Shown piece by piece: positions 39,931 to 50,639 of a DNA stretch of 51,467 bases; within the stretch, counting starts at the first letter, position 1; each line of letters begins with the position of its first letter. The notes beneath the pieces are model-generated. The model made no database searches, had not been told where the DNA came from, and worked only from the letters and a program-made list of their open reading frames with translations. The position numbers and the translations under genes were made by a program. The stretch comes from Rhodospirillales bacterium (GTDB taxonomy: Bacteria > Pseudomonadota > Alphaproteobacteria > Rhodospirillales > Casp-alpha2): positions 1-51,467 of the forward strand of contig JABMOG010000110.1 in the NCBI GenBank assembly GCA_013204265.1. The letters run 5' to 3'.

Positions 39931-41313
39931 TTATTGGGACTTTTCGAGTTGGTTTTTGCGGATAGCGTCGAGACCCGGCAGCGATTGTTTAGCGCCGCCC
40001 CCACCGGGCGCTGCGGGAATAAGGGGGATTGATCCCGCCCCATCCTGGAGTTGGCGCTTGCCGATACCTTCCAGTCCCGGCAGGGATTGCTGAGCCGCAC
40101 CCGCACCGGGCGCAGCGGGAATAAGTGGAATTGATCCTGCCCCCTTCTTGAGCTGGCGCCTGCGGATATTTTCCAGACCCGGAAGAGAGGGCGCTTTCTC
40201 TTCCGGCTTGATTTCAAGTTCTAAACCTTTGGGTTTTGCCGTCTGCTTGATGGGAGTTCGCGTTTTTGGCTCTTCCTTTTTCTTCTTAATGGGGCTTTTC
40301 AAACCTTCGCCTGCTTGGCGTTTTTTAATGTTATGAAGCCCCGGAAGCCCGCTTTCTTCTTTTTTCTTTTTTGCTTTCGCCTTCGCTTCTATTTTTGCTT
40401 TTTTAGCAGCCTCGCCATCTTGCTTCCGGCCGGTCCCGCGCAGCATGATGATAGACAGGCGGCGGTTGCGGGCATTCCCCGGATCGTCCAGAAGGAATGG
40501 ATCCGTCGCTGCCTTGCCGACCACTTTGGACACCTTTTCGTAGGGAATTTTGCTTGAAACCAACTCGCGGCGGGCCGCATTGGCGCGGTCGGCCGACAGT
40601 TCCCAGTTGGAATAACCGGTTTTGGAAATGAACCGTTGTGAATCCGTGTGGCCTGAAATGGAAATTTGTTGCGGCATCTTACCAATGACCTTGGCTACCA
40701 ATTGGATCAGGCGACGGGCGTGGGGAAGCATCTCGGCACCGCCACTGGAAAACATCGGTAAGCCGTCTTTGTCGAGCAGCTGAATCCGTAGTCCTTCAGG
40801 GGTGTTGTCGATCAACAGGCTTTCTTCCAAATCCTTGAATTCAGGCATTTCATGGAATTTCAACTCCAGTTCCTTCTGAGCCTCTTCGAATTGATCCTCT
40901 TCGGCCTTCTTTTGTTTTTCCTCCTCCAGTTCCTCTTCGGTTGGTTCTGACTTTTGTTCGCCGGCGGATTCAGCCCCGCCCGTTCCCGCCTTGGGCGGCG
41001 GCAGGTTGACGACGACGCTATCTTTCGAGGTTGAGCTTTTCGCAACGCCTTCCTCGGACGTAATCGTCGCGCCGGAAAGGATGTCGCCGCTGCCGCTGAC
41101 GGAACCAGCGACGCTGACCGGGGCGAAATAGTTTGAAATCCCCTCAAGCTGTTCCTGAGTTACGGAATTCAGCAGCCACAACAGCAAAAAAAACGCCATC
41201 ATGGCGGTCACAAAATCGGCATAGGCGATTTTCCAGGCGCCGCCATGAGAGGCGTGACCGCCCTTTACGACCTTTTTTATAATTATTGCTTGTTTTGATT
41301 TGTCGTCAGCCAT
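39931..41313 (-). CDS. motB: Flagellar motor protein MotB with repeated C-terminal tail
   Basis: Stator subunit of the flagellar motor. The N-terminus has one membrane helix with the proton-carrying aspartate in WKIAYADFVTAMMAFFLLLWLL. Residues about 190-295 are the OmpA-like peptidoglycan-binding domain (ISISGHTDSQRF ... NWELSADRANAARRELV ... NARNRRLSIIML). Unlike standard MotB, about 160 residues follow: a basic Lys-rich linker, then four copies of LPGLxxIxxRQ at about 323, 377, 411 and 445, the last two intervals being 34-residue tandem repeats that share GAGSIPLIPAAPG. It follows motA by 25 nt on the minus strand. Confidence 0.93.
   Translation of the reverse strand: MADDKSKQAIIIKKVVKGGHASHGGAWKIAYADFVTAMMAFFLLLWLLNSVTQEQLEGISNYFAPVSVAGSVSGSGDILSGATITSEEGVAKSSTSKDSVVVNLPPPKAGTGGAESAGEQKSEPTEEELEEEKQKKAEEDQFEEAQKELELKFHEMPEFKDLEESLLIDNTPEGLRIQLLDKDGLPMFSSGGAEMLPHARRLIQLVAKVIGKMPQQISISGHTDSQRFISKTGYSNWELSADRANAARRELVSSKIPYEKVSKVVGKAATDPFLLDDPGNARNRRLSIIMLRGTGRKQDGEAAKKAKIEAKAKAKKKKEESGLPGLHNIKKRQAGEGLKSPIKKKKEEPKTRTPIKQTAKPKGLELEIKPEEKAPSLPGLENIRRRQLKKGAGSIPLIPAAPGAGAAQQSLPGLEGIGKRQLQDGAGSIPLIPAAPGGGGAKQSLPGLDAIRKNQLEKSQ
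39982..40185 (-). repeat. Two 102-bp tandem repeats in the motB tail
   Basis: Units 40084-40185 and 39982-40083 each encode 34 residues starting LPGLE/D or LPGLE; a partial third unit begins at 39981. The DNA units are clearly similar but diverged (about four in five bases by eye), so the duplication is not recent. Confidence 0.85.
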
Positions 41314-41338
41314 GCCTTGATTCCATTGGACCTTGGTA

Positions 41339-42193
41339 TCAGGTCGGCAGGTTGCCGATCATTTCCTCGACCTCGGCAAATGTAGGGCGAACATCGGCGG
41401 ATAGGGACTTTCGGGCGAATTCCACGGAAATCTGGGGCGCGTACCCCTGCATGTGACCAATGATGGCCGTTTTTATGCAACTCAGGTAGTTGGCATCGGC
41501 GCCAAAAGAATTTTCAAGGGCCTTGCCCATGGGTGAAATGAACCCATAAGACAAAAAGATACCGGCGAAGGTACCAACCAGGGCCGCGCCAATCAGGCCA
41601 CCGAGAATTTCCGGCGGCTCGGTAATCGAGCCCATGGTGACGATAATGCCCAAAACAGCAGCGACGATACCCAACGCCGGCATGGCGTCGCCCATACCCA
41701 GGACGGCCCCCGAAATGGCCGTGTCATCATGGTGGTGCAGGTCAAGTTCCGCTTCCATGACAGCCTCTATCTCGTGCGGGTTCGAGGCGCCAAGCGTCAG
41801 GATGCGCAGATAGTCACACAAAAATTCAACAGCGTGATGGTCCTTCAAAAAAATCGGGAAATTGCCAAATAACGGGCTGTCATTAGGCGCTTCGACATGG
41901 GTTTCCAACGCCAGGTCGCCCTTGGTTTTGGCCAGTTTGAATACTGAAAACAAAACGCCCAAAAGTTCTTCGTAGGCCGCCTTGTTGTATCTTGGCCCCG
42001 TAATCACGCGGGAAAAATTTTTAGCAACACCCATCACGACTGGTTTGGGATTGCCGATCATGAACGCACCAAACGCGCCGCCGAAAATAATGAGGAACTC
42101 GATCGGTTGCCACAAAATCGTCAGGTCGCCGTGAATGGAATAACCGCCAATGACGCACCCAACGACAACTAAAAAACCGACGATGAATAACAT
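41339..42193 (-). CDS. motA: Flagellar motor stator protein MotA
   Basis: Proton channel subunit of the flagellar stator. The 284-residue protein has four membrane helices: two near the N-terminus (MLFIVGFLVVVGCVIGGY and EFLIIFGGAFGAFMIGN) and two in the signature AMPALGIVAAVLGIIVTMG and LGGLIGAALVGTFAGIFLSYGFISPM. The cytoplasmic loop has the charged residues that contact FliG. GAGG lies 8 nt before the ATG. No other flagellar genes are adjacent. Confidence 0.96.
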   Translation of the reverse strand: MLFIVGFLVVVGCVIGGYSIHGDLTILWQPIEFLIIFGGAFGAFMIGNPKPVVMGVAKNFSRVITGPRYNKAAYEELLGVLFSVFKLAKTKGDLALETHVEAPNDSPLFGNFPIFLKDHHAVEFLCDYLRILTLGASNPHEIEAVMEAELDLHHHDDTAISGAVLGMGDAMPALGIVAAVLGIIVTMGSITEPPEILGGLIGAALVGTFAGIFLSYGFISPMGKALENSFGADANYLSCIKTAIIGHMQGYAPQISVEFARKSLSADVRPTFAEVEEMIGNLPT

Positions 42194-42414
42194 TCAAGCC
42201 CTCAAGTCTTCATTTTGTTTACCCAACAGGCGGCACAGCTATTGGATCGTCCTATCAGAAAACTATCGCGTGAATCCAACTAGAACAACAATTTACTTTG
42301 CAGGAAGTTTGAGTCTGCATCCACCAAATTTCGCTTCCCCTTTCGGCTGGAACCCCATATTGATTCTGGGAAATAAATTTTTTGCCCATTTTCCTGTAAC
42401 AGGATCTACCAAAC

Positions 42415-42897
42415 GTGACCTTTGATTCCGAAAAATTTAAAAAAGCCCTGGGGTTCTTCGCCACCGGCGTCACCATTGTCACTGGCACCAGCCCCCATGG
42501 TGTGCCGGTCGGGGTCACCGTCAATGCCTTTGCGTCGGTTTCCCTGGACCCGCCTTTGGTGTTGGTCTGTCTCGATAAAAACACGGGTTGCCTGGAGGCT
42601 TTTTGTGAAGGGGAATGGTTTGCCGTCAACATACTGAATGAAAACCAGGGCGATCTGTCGAGCATGTTTGCCGGGCCGCAAGAACACAAGTTCAAGGACC
42701 AGGACTACCAGACCTGGGACAGCGATTGCCCGATTCTGCCAGATTGCCTAGCCAATCTGGAATGCCGACGCATCAACGTTTTTGAAGGCGGCGACCACGT
42801 TATTCTTGTCGGCCGGGTTGAAAACATCGAACACGCGGATGCAGGCCGCCCGCTGCTGTATTCTCAAAGCGCCTATGGCCGCCTTGGAGATGCCTGA
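42415..42897 (+). CDS. Flavin reductase family protein
   Basis: A 160-residue FMN-binding flavin reductase-like protein: FKKALGFFATGVTIVTGTSPHGVPVGVTVNAFASVSLDPPLVLVCLDKNTGCLEAF, then AGPQEHKFKD and DHVILVGRVENIEH ... PLLYSQSAYGRLG. It would supply reduced flavin to an oxygenase, or act as an FMN-dependent oxidoreductase. The start is a GTG; AGGA lies about 11 nt upstream. The stop overlaps the following methyltransferase gene by 8 nt, so they are coupled. Confidence 0.92.
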   Translation: MTFDSEKFKKALGFFATGVTIVTGTSPHGVPVGVTVNAFASVSLDPPLVLVCLDKNTGCLEAFCEGEWFAVNILNENQGDLSSMFAGPQEHKFKDQDYQTWDSDCPILPDCLANLECRRINVFEGGDHVILVGRVENIEHADAGRPLLYSQSAYGRLGDA

Positions 42898-43681
42898 GTC
42901 TGCTGGGCAACGTGCGGCGGCGCATAAGCGAATGCCCTTGGTTTTAGCCCTGGCTGCACAGGTTCTTGGCGGAATTTTAGTATTTGGAACGGCCTTCGTT
43001 ATCACTCGAATAACCGCGTGGCCGTTACCCCTGATAACCTTGTTGGTGATACACGGAGGTATCGCGGCGTTGCTGGGCAGGCGCATGGGATTGGCGAATT
43101 GGTGGATGCCCATTCAAGCGGCGTTTCCTTTTTGCGTTGCCGCCGCGCTGACATGGCAGGTACCAAGTTGGGTTTACCTGGTGGTGTTCGTGGGGTTGGT
43201 ATTGGTGTTCTGGAACAGCGCCCGAGGCGGCGTTCCCTTGTATCTTACCAACACCAGAACCAAGGCGGCGTTGGCGGCGTTGCTGCCTAAAGAGGCAAAT
43301 TTCCGTTTCGCCGATCTCGGGTGCGGTTTGGGCGGGCCGGTCCTGTCTCTGTCCCGGGTGCGCCCGGACGGATATTTTACAGGTTTCGAGACGGCGCCCG
43401 CTTTATTTCTGATGGCGTGGCTACGCCGTCGCCTCTCCGGAGGCGCCAACATCGAAATTATTTTCAGCGATTTCTGGTCGCAAAACTTGGGCGAATTCGA
43501 TGTCGTCTATTGCTTTTTGTCGCCGGTGCCGATGCCGGCGTTGTTCGAGAAGGCGCGGCTTCAAATGAAACCGGGCAGCCTTTTGGTTTCCAACAGTTTC
43601 GAGGTACCCGGCACACCTGCCGACGATATCCTTGAGGTTGACGACGCCCGGAATACGAAACTGCACCTGTGGCGAATGTAA
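42890..43681 (+). CDS. Membrane-anchored class I SAM-dependent methyltransferase
   Basis: A 263-residue protein. About four hydrophobic segments fill residues 15-115 (LVLALAAQVLGGILVFGTAFV, LPLITLLVIHGGIAALL, WMPIQAAFPFCVAAAL, VYLVVFVGLVLVFW). A Rossmann methyltransferase domain follows, with motif I FADLGCGLGGPVLSLSR and motif IV-like DVVYCFLSPVPM. Membrane attachment suggests a lipid or membrane-protein substrate. The ATG at 42890 is chosen, with GGAG directly before it; 42875 is an alternative. It overlaps the flavin reductase gene. The substrate is not known. Confidence 0.82.
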   Translation: MPESAGQRAAAHKRMPLVLALAAQVLGGILVFGTAFVITRITAWPLPLITLLVIHGGIAALLGRRMGLANWWMPIQAAFPFCVAAALTWQVPSWVYLVVFVGLVLVFWNSARGGVPLYLTNTRTKAALAALLPKEANFRFADLGCGLGGPVLSLSRVRPDGYFTGFETAPALFLMAWLRRRLSGGANIEIIFSDFWSQNLGEFDVVYCFLSPVPMPALFEKARLQMKPGSLLVSNSFEVPGTPADDILEVDDARNTKLHLWRM

Positions 43682-43695
43682 GCAGGAAAGCGGCT

Positions 43696-44946
43696 TTAAG
43701 ACCCCAGGGACGTCGCTCCCATAAGACGGGCAGGAAACCCGGCCTCGATAAGGGCCTCCACGATTTGATTGACATGTTTCGCATCGAGGGTTTCGAGAAC
43801 CACATCGACCTCCGTCTGTTTGACCGGAATATCATAGAACAGGCGCTGGTGATTGATTTCGATGATGTTACCGCCTTGCTCGCCGATTAGGCCGGAAACC
43901 CGGGACAAAGCTCCGGGAATATCAATGATTCCGATACGCAACCGTACCAAACGTCCTTCGCGCACCAGCCCGCGCATCAGGATTGACGATAGCAGGCGGG
44001 AATCCATATTACCGCCGGACACCACCAGACCGACTTTCTTGGCCTTGAACCGTTCCGGGTTGTCCAAAACTGCCGCCAGGGAGGCGGCCCCGGCGCCTTC
44101 GGTGACAATGCGTTGAACTTCAAGGTAGGTCTGCACCGCCATTTCCAGGGCCGTCTCATCAACCAGAACCAAGGTTGAGACCAGCTCGGCGATTACCGGT
44201 TGGGTTAATTTTCCCGGTACCTTGACGGCGATACCCTCGGCAATGGTTTGGCCACCAATGCCGCCGCCACGGCCCGGAGTGGCTGGGGCGGGGCTGCCCA
44301 TTCCCAACGCCTGGGACATCGACGGATACAAGGCCGCCTCGACCCCGATGATTTCGATGTCGGGTTTTAGCGCCTTGGCCGCCACCGCAGTACCCGCCAT
44401 CAGCCCACCACCGCCGATGGGAACGACTAACATGTCGAGGTCGGGAACGTCGTTCAAAAATTCCAGTCCCACGGTGCCTTGTCCGGCGATGACCCGTTCA
44501 TCGTCATAGGGGTGAATGAAGGCCTGACCCTCGGCCTCGCATTGCTGCAAGGCGGCGGTGCGGGCTTCGGCAAGTCCTGCCCCGGACAACACCACCCTGG
44601 CGCCCAGCGCCTCGGTCCGCCCGACCTTGGTGAACGGCGTTCCTTCGGGCATGTAGATGGTCGCCGGAATTTCCAGATTGCGCGCATGATAGGCGACGCC
44701 CTGGGCGTGATTGCCGGCCGAAGCGGCGACCACGCCGACTTTTTTTTCTGCGTCCGACAGGCTATCGAGCTTGATCAATGCGCCACGAGGCTTGAACGAT
44801 CCGGTGACCTGCAGGTTTTCCAATTTCAGAACGATATCGGCGCCGCACAGTTCAGATAGGGCGGGCGAGGCCAAGCACGGTGTGCGCACCACCCGCCCTT
44901 CCAGTTGCCGGGCGGCGCCTCTAATATCATCGATGGTAACAGCCAA
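43696..44946 (-). CDS. Threonine ammonia-lyase with ACT domain
   Basis: Deaminates threonine to 2-oxobutyrate. The 416-residue protein has the PLP lysine K52 in VTGSFKPRGALIK, the SAGNHAQGVA loop, the glycine loop VPIGGGGLMAGTAVAAK and a C-terminal ACT domain (about 335-410, LRIGIIDIPGALSRVSGLIGEQGGNIIEINHQR). A glycine-rich insertion (SPAPATPGRGGGIGG, about 235-250) is longer than in most homologues. The single ACT domain and length match the ilvA/tdcB-like type 2 enzymes. It ends 14 nt from the convergent methyltransferase. Confidence 0.93.
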   Translation of the reverse strand: MAVTIDDIRGAARQLEGRVVRTPCLASPALSELCGADIVLKLENLQVTGSFKPRGALIKLDSLSDAEKKVGVVAASAGNHAQGVAYHARNLEIPATIYMPEGTPFTKVGRTEALGARVVLSGAGLAEARTAALQQCEAEGQAFIHPYDDERVIAGQGTVGLEFLNDVPDLDMLVVPIGGGGLMAGTAVAAKALKPDIEIIGVEAALYPSMSQALGMGSPAPATPGRGGGIGGQTIAEGIAVKVPGKLTQPVIAELVSTLVLVDETALEMAVQTYLEVQRIVTEGAGAASLAAVLDNPERFKAKKVGLVVSGGNMDSRLLSSILMRGLVREGRLVRLRIGIIDIPGALSRVSGLIGEQGGNIIEINHQRLFYDIPVKQTEVDVVLETLDAKHVNQIVEALIEAGFPARLMGATSLGS

Positions 44947-44967
44947 AATCGTGTCCTTGTTTCAGGG

Positions 44968-47376
44968 TTAGCGGACCCGTGGTTGCGGCGTCAGCAGCAA
45001 GGTGGACTCACTGGAATTTTTCAAGGCGGCCAGGGTTTGTCCCATGCGCCGGTATAGACCGTTGCGCCAATCCTCCATCAAGTCCCGATAATGGCTGGAG
45101 TACGGATTGCCCGATTGCCCGGTGGCGATGATGAAGCGTGACCGGCGCAGGTCTTCGAGGTCATAAACAGCACGGAAACCGGCGCCGTGGACGTTTTCAA
45201 ACGGCCTTTGCGCGTTGTTGATGTGCATCGCCCCGCGCCCGATGGTGTAATTACCGCCATCGGAGGGAATTTCCAGGTCGACAATGCGGTTAAGCAATGG
45301 CACCGATGACAAAACCTTATGGGAAAACCGGGCCATGTGAACGCCCCCCCAGTTCCACAGCGCCATGTCCTTGCCGTACTTGGCCGTGAGTGTGTCGAGC
45401 GCTTGTTTGAGCGCGAACCGGATGCGGTCAGGGCAATCTTCAGGCTCAGGCGTATTGATGTTATCGCACCACCCTTTGTGCCGGGTCAGTACGGAGACAA
45501 TGAACTGCGGCCGCAGGGTCAAGTAGTCGTTAAAAAGTTCACCAAGTTCGTCGGCGTAAACGGCCCGGTTCAATTCAAGAAGCCAGGCCGTAAAGATTAG
45601 TGCCTGGGGTCCCTGGCGCGACATTTGAGCATTCCATTTTTCCAGTATGGCAAGCGCCCGGCGACCGAATTCATTATCCGGCTCGATGTCACGCATCAAG
45701 GGCAACAATTGCTTGGCCATTTCCGACACAGTGTCCTGCTGAATTTTGCCGGTGGCGTGAACCGACTGGGGCTTTGCGTCAATCAAATCCAAAATTCGCC
45801 GCGCCCGATACCCCGGAGCCCAGTCGAAGGATAAAAAGTAAGGGTAGTCCTTGTCTGTGATCGCGTTGTTGGAATTGACGATACGCCCGGACGGAGGATT
45901 CAAAACGCGCGGCAATTCATCGAACGGCACATAGCCGGTCCAGTCGGTCTCGCCATCCCAGCCCGGGCTCGGAACCAGGCCCCATCCTCCCTTGCGAATT
46001 GGCACCAGCCCCGGTGCCATGAAGCCAATGTCTCCTTTGGTGTCGGCGAACAGGAAATTGCTTTGCGGAGCTTGGAAACCCTTCAGCGCAGTCACGAACT
46101 GTTCCCAGTTTTTCGCCCGGTTGATCTGGTAAAAGGTATCCGCAGTCAAATTTTCGGGCTCCAGATAGGTAGCCGACAACGCCATAACCGCGCCTTTACC
46201 GGCGCTATTTGCGGCTGTGTCCAAAATGTCCGAAATAATCGGCCCGTGTTGGGATTCCCGCACGTTAAGGTGCACAGCAGGCCCGCCTTTGACGGCGATA
46301 GTTTCGCTGCGAGTCACAAAATCCTTCCACCCGTCAGGGGTTTTGTATTTTTTGCCGGTTTCGTCTAGCTGCTCCACGAATAAGTCCGTCTGGTCGCTTT
46401 GGGTGCTGGTCATGCCCCAGGCAATGGTCCCGTTATGGCCCAGAATGGTAAACGGAACGCCGGGCACGGTGGCGCCGATGACGGTAAGGTTCGGTGCTTC
46501 AATACGAGCCAGATACCACAGGATTGGTGCACCGAAGGCGAGGTGTGGATCATTGGCCAGAATGGCACCGCGATTGAGGGTGTGTTTGTTGGCGATGACC
46601 CAGGCATTGGACGCCCCCCGAGGCATTCCGCTCGGCCACGGCGCGAGGGCGGTCATCTTTTGCAGGTCCATGTCGCCGATCAAGGCGGCGGTTTTCTGTC
46701 TCACTTTTTCCAGCGTCCTTGGCATATCTTCGGGATAGATCGGCCACAATTCACCGACCTGTTGGGGCGAAAGTTTGCGGGCCAAACGGGCGCGCAGAAG
46801 TTCGTCGCGCCAGTTGAGCCCGAGCCAGGATGCCATGATTTTTCCCCAGACCAGGGAATCTGCAGGCCGCCAGGGTTCGGGTTTAAAACGAAAAAAAGCG
46901 AATTCCGGCGCCGGGACACCCCAAGGCAGACTCTGGCTTTGTTTGATCCGGGCATTAACGCCGGCGGCGTATACTACCAGCGCCTGACGGGTGGCCGGCG
47001 GCAGTTGGGCGACCTCTTTTTCAGCAAGGCGGTATAGGCCTAAGGTGCGCATCCATTTGTCCGACGCCAGCGCACGATCCCCGAAAATTTCCGACAGGCG
47101 CCCGGCGCCGAAACGGCGCATCATTTCCATCTGCCAGAATCGGTCCTGGGCATGAACATAACCAAGCGCGAAATAAGCGTCGTTGGCGGATTTTGCAAAA
47201 ATATTAGGGATGCCGTCCTTGTTGCGCTGAATATCGACCGGGGTTTCGAGAACCGGCACCTCGACCGTTTCGGCAACGCCGGGCAGGGTGGTTTGCAACC
47301 AACCCCATGTTCCGCCAGCGGCCAACGCCGTGATCAGAAAAAATCCCAGCAAGGAATACAGGATAAAACGCATCAT
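44968..47376 (-). CDS. Penicillin acylase family (Ntn-hydrolase) protein
   Basis: An 802-residue exported amidase precursor of the penicillin/acyl-homoserine-lactone acylase family. An N-terminal membrane or signal segment (FILYSLLGFFLITALAAGGTWGW) is followed by VPVLETPVDIQRNKDGIPNIFAKSANDAYFALGYVHAQDRFWQMEMMRR, the alpha-chain signature. Autoprocessing should occur before S256 in PRGASNAWV, making this the catalytic N-terminal serine of the beta chain. The natural substrate could be acyl-homoserine lactones or other amides. It is divergent from the CoA-transferase gene. Confidence 0.93.
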   Translation of the reverse strand: MMRFILYSLLGFFLITALAAGGTWGWLQTTLPGVAETVEVPVLETPVDIQRNKDGIPNIFAKSANDAYFALGYVHAQDRFWQMEMMRRFGAGRLSEIFGDRALASDKWMRTLGLYRLAEKEVAQLPPATRQALVVYAAGVNARIKQSQSLPWGVPAPEFAFFRFKPEPWRPADSLVWGKIMASWLGLNWRDELLRARLARKLSPQQVGELWPIYPEDMPRTLEKVRQKTAALIGDMDLQKMTALAPWPSGMPRGASNAWVIANKHTLNRGAILANDPHLAFGAPILWYLARIEAPNLTVIGATVPGVPFTILGHNGTIAWGMTSTQSDQTDLFVEQLDETGKKYKTPDGWKDFVTRSETIAVKGGPAVHLNVRESQHGPIISDILDTAANSAGKGAVMALSATYLEPENLTADTFYQINRAKNWEQFVTALKGFQAPQSNFLFADTKGDIGFMAPGLVPIRKGGWGLVPSPGWDGETDWTGYVPFDELPRVLNPPSGRIVNSNNAITDKDYPYFLSFDWAPGYRARRILDLIDAKPQSVHATGKIQQDTVSEMAKQLLPLMRDIEPDNEFGRRALAILEKWNAQMSRQGPQALIFTAWLLELNRAVYADELGELFNDYLTLRPQFIVSVLTRHKGWCDNINTPEPEDCPDRIRFALKQALDTLTAKYGKDMALWNWGGVHMARFSHKVLSSVPLLNRIVDLEIPSDGGNYTIGRGAMHINNAQRPFENVHGAGFRAVYDLEDLRRSRFIIATGQSGNPYSSHYRDLMEDWRNGLYRRMGQTLAALKNSSESTLLLTPQPRVR

Positions 47377-47529
47377 TCCAAAACCCCAACCATCTTTTTG
47401 TCCGCTTCCGCAAACCGGCCTTCCAAGGATACGGTTGCCGCCTTCGGCGTTGTTCCTTTATAAGGGGGCAGGCGGCTTTCAGACACGCTTTTTCCTGATT
47501 CATAATAATAGACAAGGCTTTTAACATCG

Positions 47530-48747
47530 ATGACTGGTCCTTTGCATGGCTTGAGAGTATTCGATCTGACCCGGATTCTTGCCGGTCCCACCTGCACGCA
47601 AATTCTTGGCGATCTCGGTGCCGACATCATCAAGGTTGAACAAACCGGCAGCGGCGATGATACGCGCCGTTTCGCGCCTCCCTTCATCAAGGACCAAAAC
47701 GGCGACGATACCGCCGAGAGCGCCTATTTTTGCGGCGCCAACCGCAACAAGCGGTCGATAACACTCAACATCGCCGATGCGGAAGGCCAGGACCTGGCCC
47801 GCAGGCTGATCGCGTGTTCGGATGTGATGGTGGAAAACTTCAAGTTCGGAGGCTTGGCTAAATACGGGTTGTCTTATGATCAGTTGAAAGACGAAAATCC
47901 GGGCTTGGTATACTGTTCGATTACCGGTTTCGGCCATACCGGCCCCTATGCCGAGCGGCCCGGGTATGATGTGCTGATTCAGGCCATGGGCGGATTCATG
48001 AGCATTACCGGTGAGCCGGACGGAGAACCCCAAAAAGCCGGAATTCCCATTGCCGACCTGATGGCCGGCATGTATGCATCTGTCGCCATCAACGCCGCCC
48101 TCAGGCACCGCGAAAAAACCGGCGAAGGCCAGCACATTGATATCGGTATGCTCGACACCATGGCGGCGACGCTGTCGATCATGGGGTCGAATTTCCTGTC
48201 GACCGGGAAAGCCCCGCCACGGCTCGGCAATGCGCACCCCAATATCGTGCCGTATCAGGTTTTCGCCACCGCCGACGGCAGCATGGTGCTGGCCGCCGCC
48301 AACGATGCTCAATACCAGCGTTTCTGCGAATTCGCGGGTGTGCCCGAACTGGCCGTCGATGAAAATTACAAAACCAACGAGAAGCGGGTCCTTAACCGTA
48401 AGGAACTGGTTGAAAAACTACAGGCCGTGATTACTCAAAAGCCAACCCGTCACTGGACCGAGGGCCTAGAAAAGGTCAACGTCACCTGTGGTCCCATCAA
48501 CACCATCGACCAGGTGTTCGCCGACCCCCAGGTACAGGCCCGCGGCATGGAGATCGAAATGCCTCATGCTGCGACCGGCAACGCCCCGGTACACTTGATT
48601 GGCAGCCCCATCCGGATGTCGAAAACCGGCTCCGAATACCGCCATTCGCCGCCGATGTTGGGCGAACACACGGATGAGGTTTTGCACGAACTTCTGGGCA
48701 TTGATGCGGATGCCATTGCCGCATTGCGCGAACGGGGTGTGGTCTGA
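47530..48747 (+). CDS. CaiB/BaiF family (class III) CoA-transferase
   Basis: A 405-residue class III CoA-transferase that moves CoA between carboxylic acids. The N-terminus GLRVFDLTRILAGPTCTQILGDLGADIIKVE is diagnostic, NKRSITLNIADAEGQDLARRL follows, and the catalytic aspartate is D176 in GIPIADLMAGMYA. The donor and acceptor acids are not known. It lacks a good ribosome site. A cheW gene follows after about 150 nt. Confidence 0.94.
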   Translation: MTGPLHGLRVFDLTRILAGPTCTQILGDLGADIIKVEQTGSGDDTRRFAPPFIKDQNGDDTAESAYFCGANRNKRSITLNIADAEGQDLARRLIACSDVMVENFKFGGLAKYGLSYDQLKDENPGLVYCSITGFGHTGPYAERPGYDVLIQAMGGFMSITGEPDGEPQKAGIPIADLMAGMYASVAINAALRHREKTGEGQHIDIGMLDTMAATLSIMGSNFLSTGKAPPRLGNAHPNIVPYQVFATADGSMVLAAANDAQYQRFCEFAGVPELAVDENYKTNEKRVLNRKELVEKLQAVITQKPTRHWTEGLEKVNVTCGPINTIDQVFADPQVQARGMEIEMPHAATGNAPVHLIGSPIRMSKTGSEYRHSPPMLGEHTDEVLHELLGIDADAIAALRERGVV

Positions 48748-48895
48748 AACCTGTTTTTGGCCTCAGGCCTCAGTACAAAACGTCATACGTAGACGCATTT
48801 CAGACATACTGACGAAACAATCCAACGATAAATTTAGCATCGTCGAGATTGTAATGATTGCGTTCGACAGTTAATGAATGCGGGAGAGACTACTA

Positions 48896-49411
48896 ATGAC
48901 TGATGCCCTTATGGAAATGGAAACGGAAACAGAAATCGTGGCCGAAGAACAACAGAATCTGACCACCCATCCAGGCGAAGATCTTGAGGACTACGTTACC
49001 TTTACCATCGGCGACCAGATGTTCGGCATTCCCGTGCTCAGGGTTCAGGATATCCTGACTCCGAACCAGATAGCGCCGATCCCGCTCGCGCCCAAGGAAG
49101 TCCGGGGTTCGATTAACTTACGCGGACGCATCGTTACCGTTATCGACGTCCGGGTGCGCCTGGGGCTGCCGCCACGCAAAGACGTCGGCGGTAAAAGCAT
49201 GGGCGTCACCGTTGAGCAGAACCACGATCTTTACACGTTGCTGGTCGACGAAATCGGCGACGTTACTGGGTTGTCGACGAAATTATACGAAAAAAATCCC
49301 GGCACCCTGGACGCCAAATGGCGGGAATTTTGCAACGGTGTGTTCCGCCTCGACAAACAGCTGATGGTGGTTCTCGATATCGACAGCCTGCTGGATTTGG
49401 GCCACAAATAA
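48896..49411 (+). CDS. cheW: Chemotaxis protein CheW
   Basis: Adaptor that links chemoreceptors to the CheA kinase. The 171-residue protein has an acidic N-terminal extension (about 1-30) and a CheW core: YVTFTIGDQMFGIPVLRVQDILTPNQIAPIPLAPKEVRGSINLRGRIVTVIDVRVRLGLPP, then LYTLLVDEIGDVTGLST. The ATG at 48896 is preferred to 48878 because GGGAGAG precedes it at a suitable distance. It is isolated from other che genes, so it may be an extra CheW for a particular receptor group. Confidence 0.94.
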   Translation: MTDALMEMETETEIVAEEQQNLTTHPGEDLEDYVTFTIGDQMFGIPVLRVQDILTPNQIAPIPLAPKEVRGSINLRGRIVTVIDVRVRLGLPPRKDVGGKSMGVTVEQNHDLYTLLVDEIGDVTGLSTKLYEKNPGTLDAKWREFCNGVFRLDKQLMVVLDIDSLLDLGHK

Positions 49412-49419
49412 CTTAGGTT

Positions 49420-50639
<1,220 letters not shown>

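Noticed and set aside
6196-44946. Two threonine dehydratase genes as a recent duplication
   Set aside because: They differ in length, ACT domain and sequence outside the PLP motifs, so they are separate family members rather than a recent copy.
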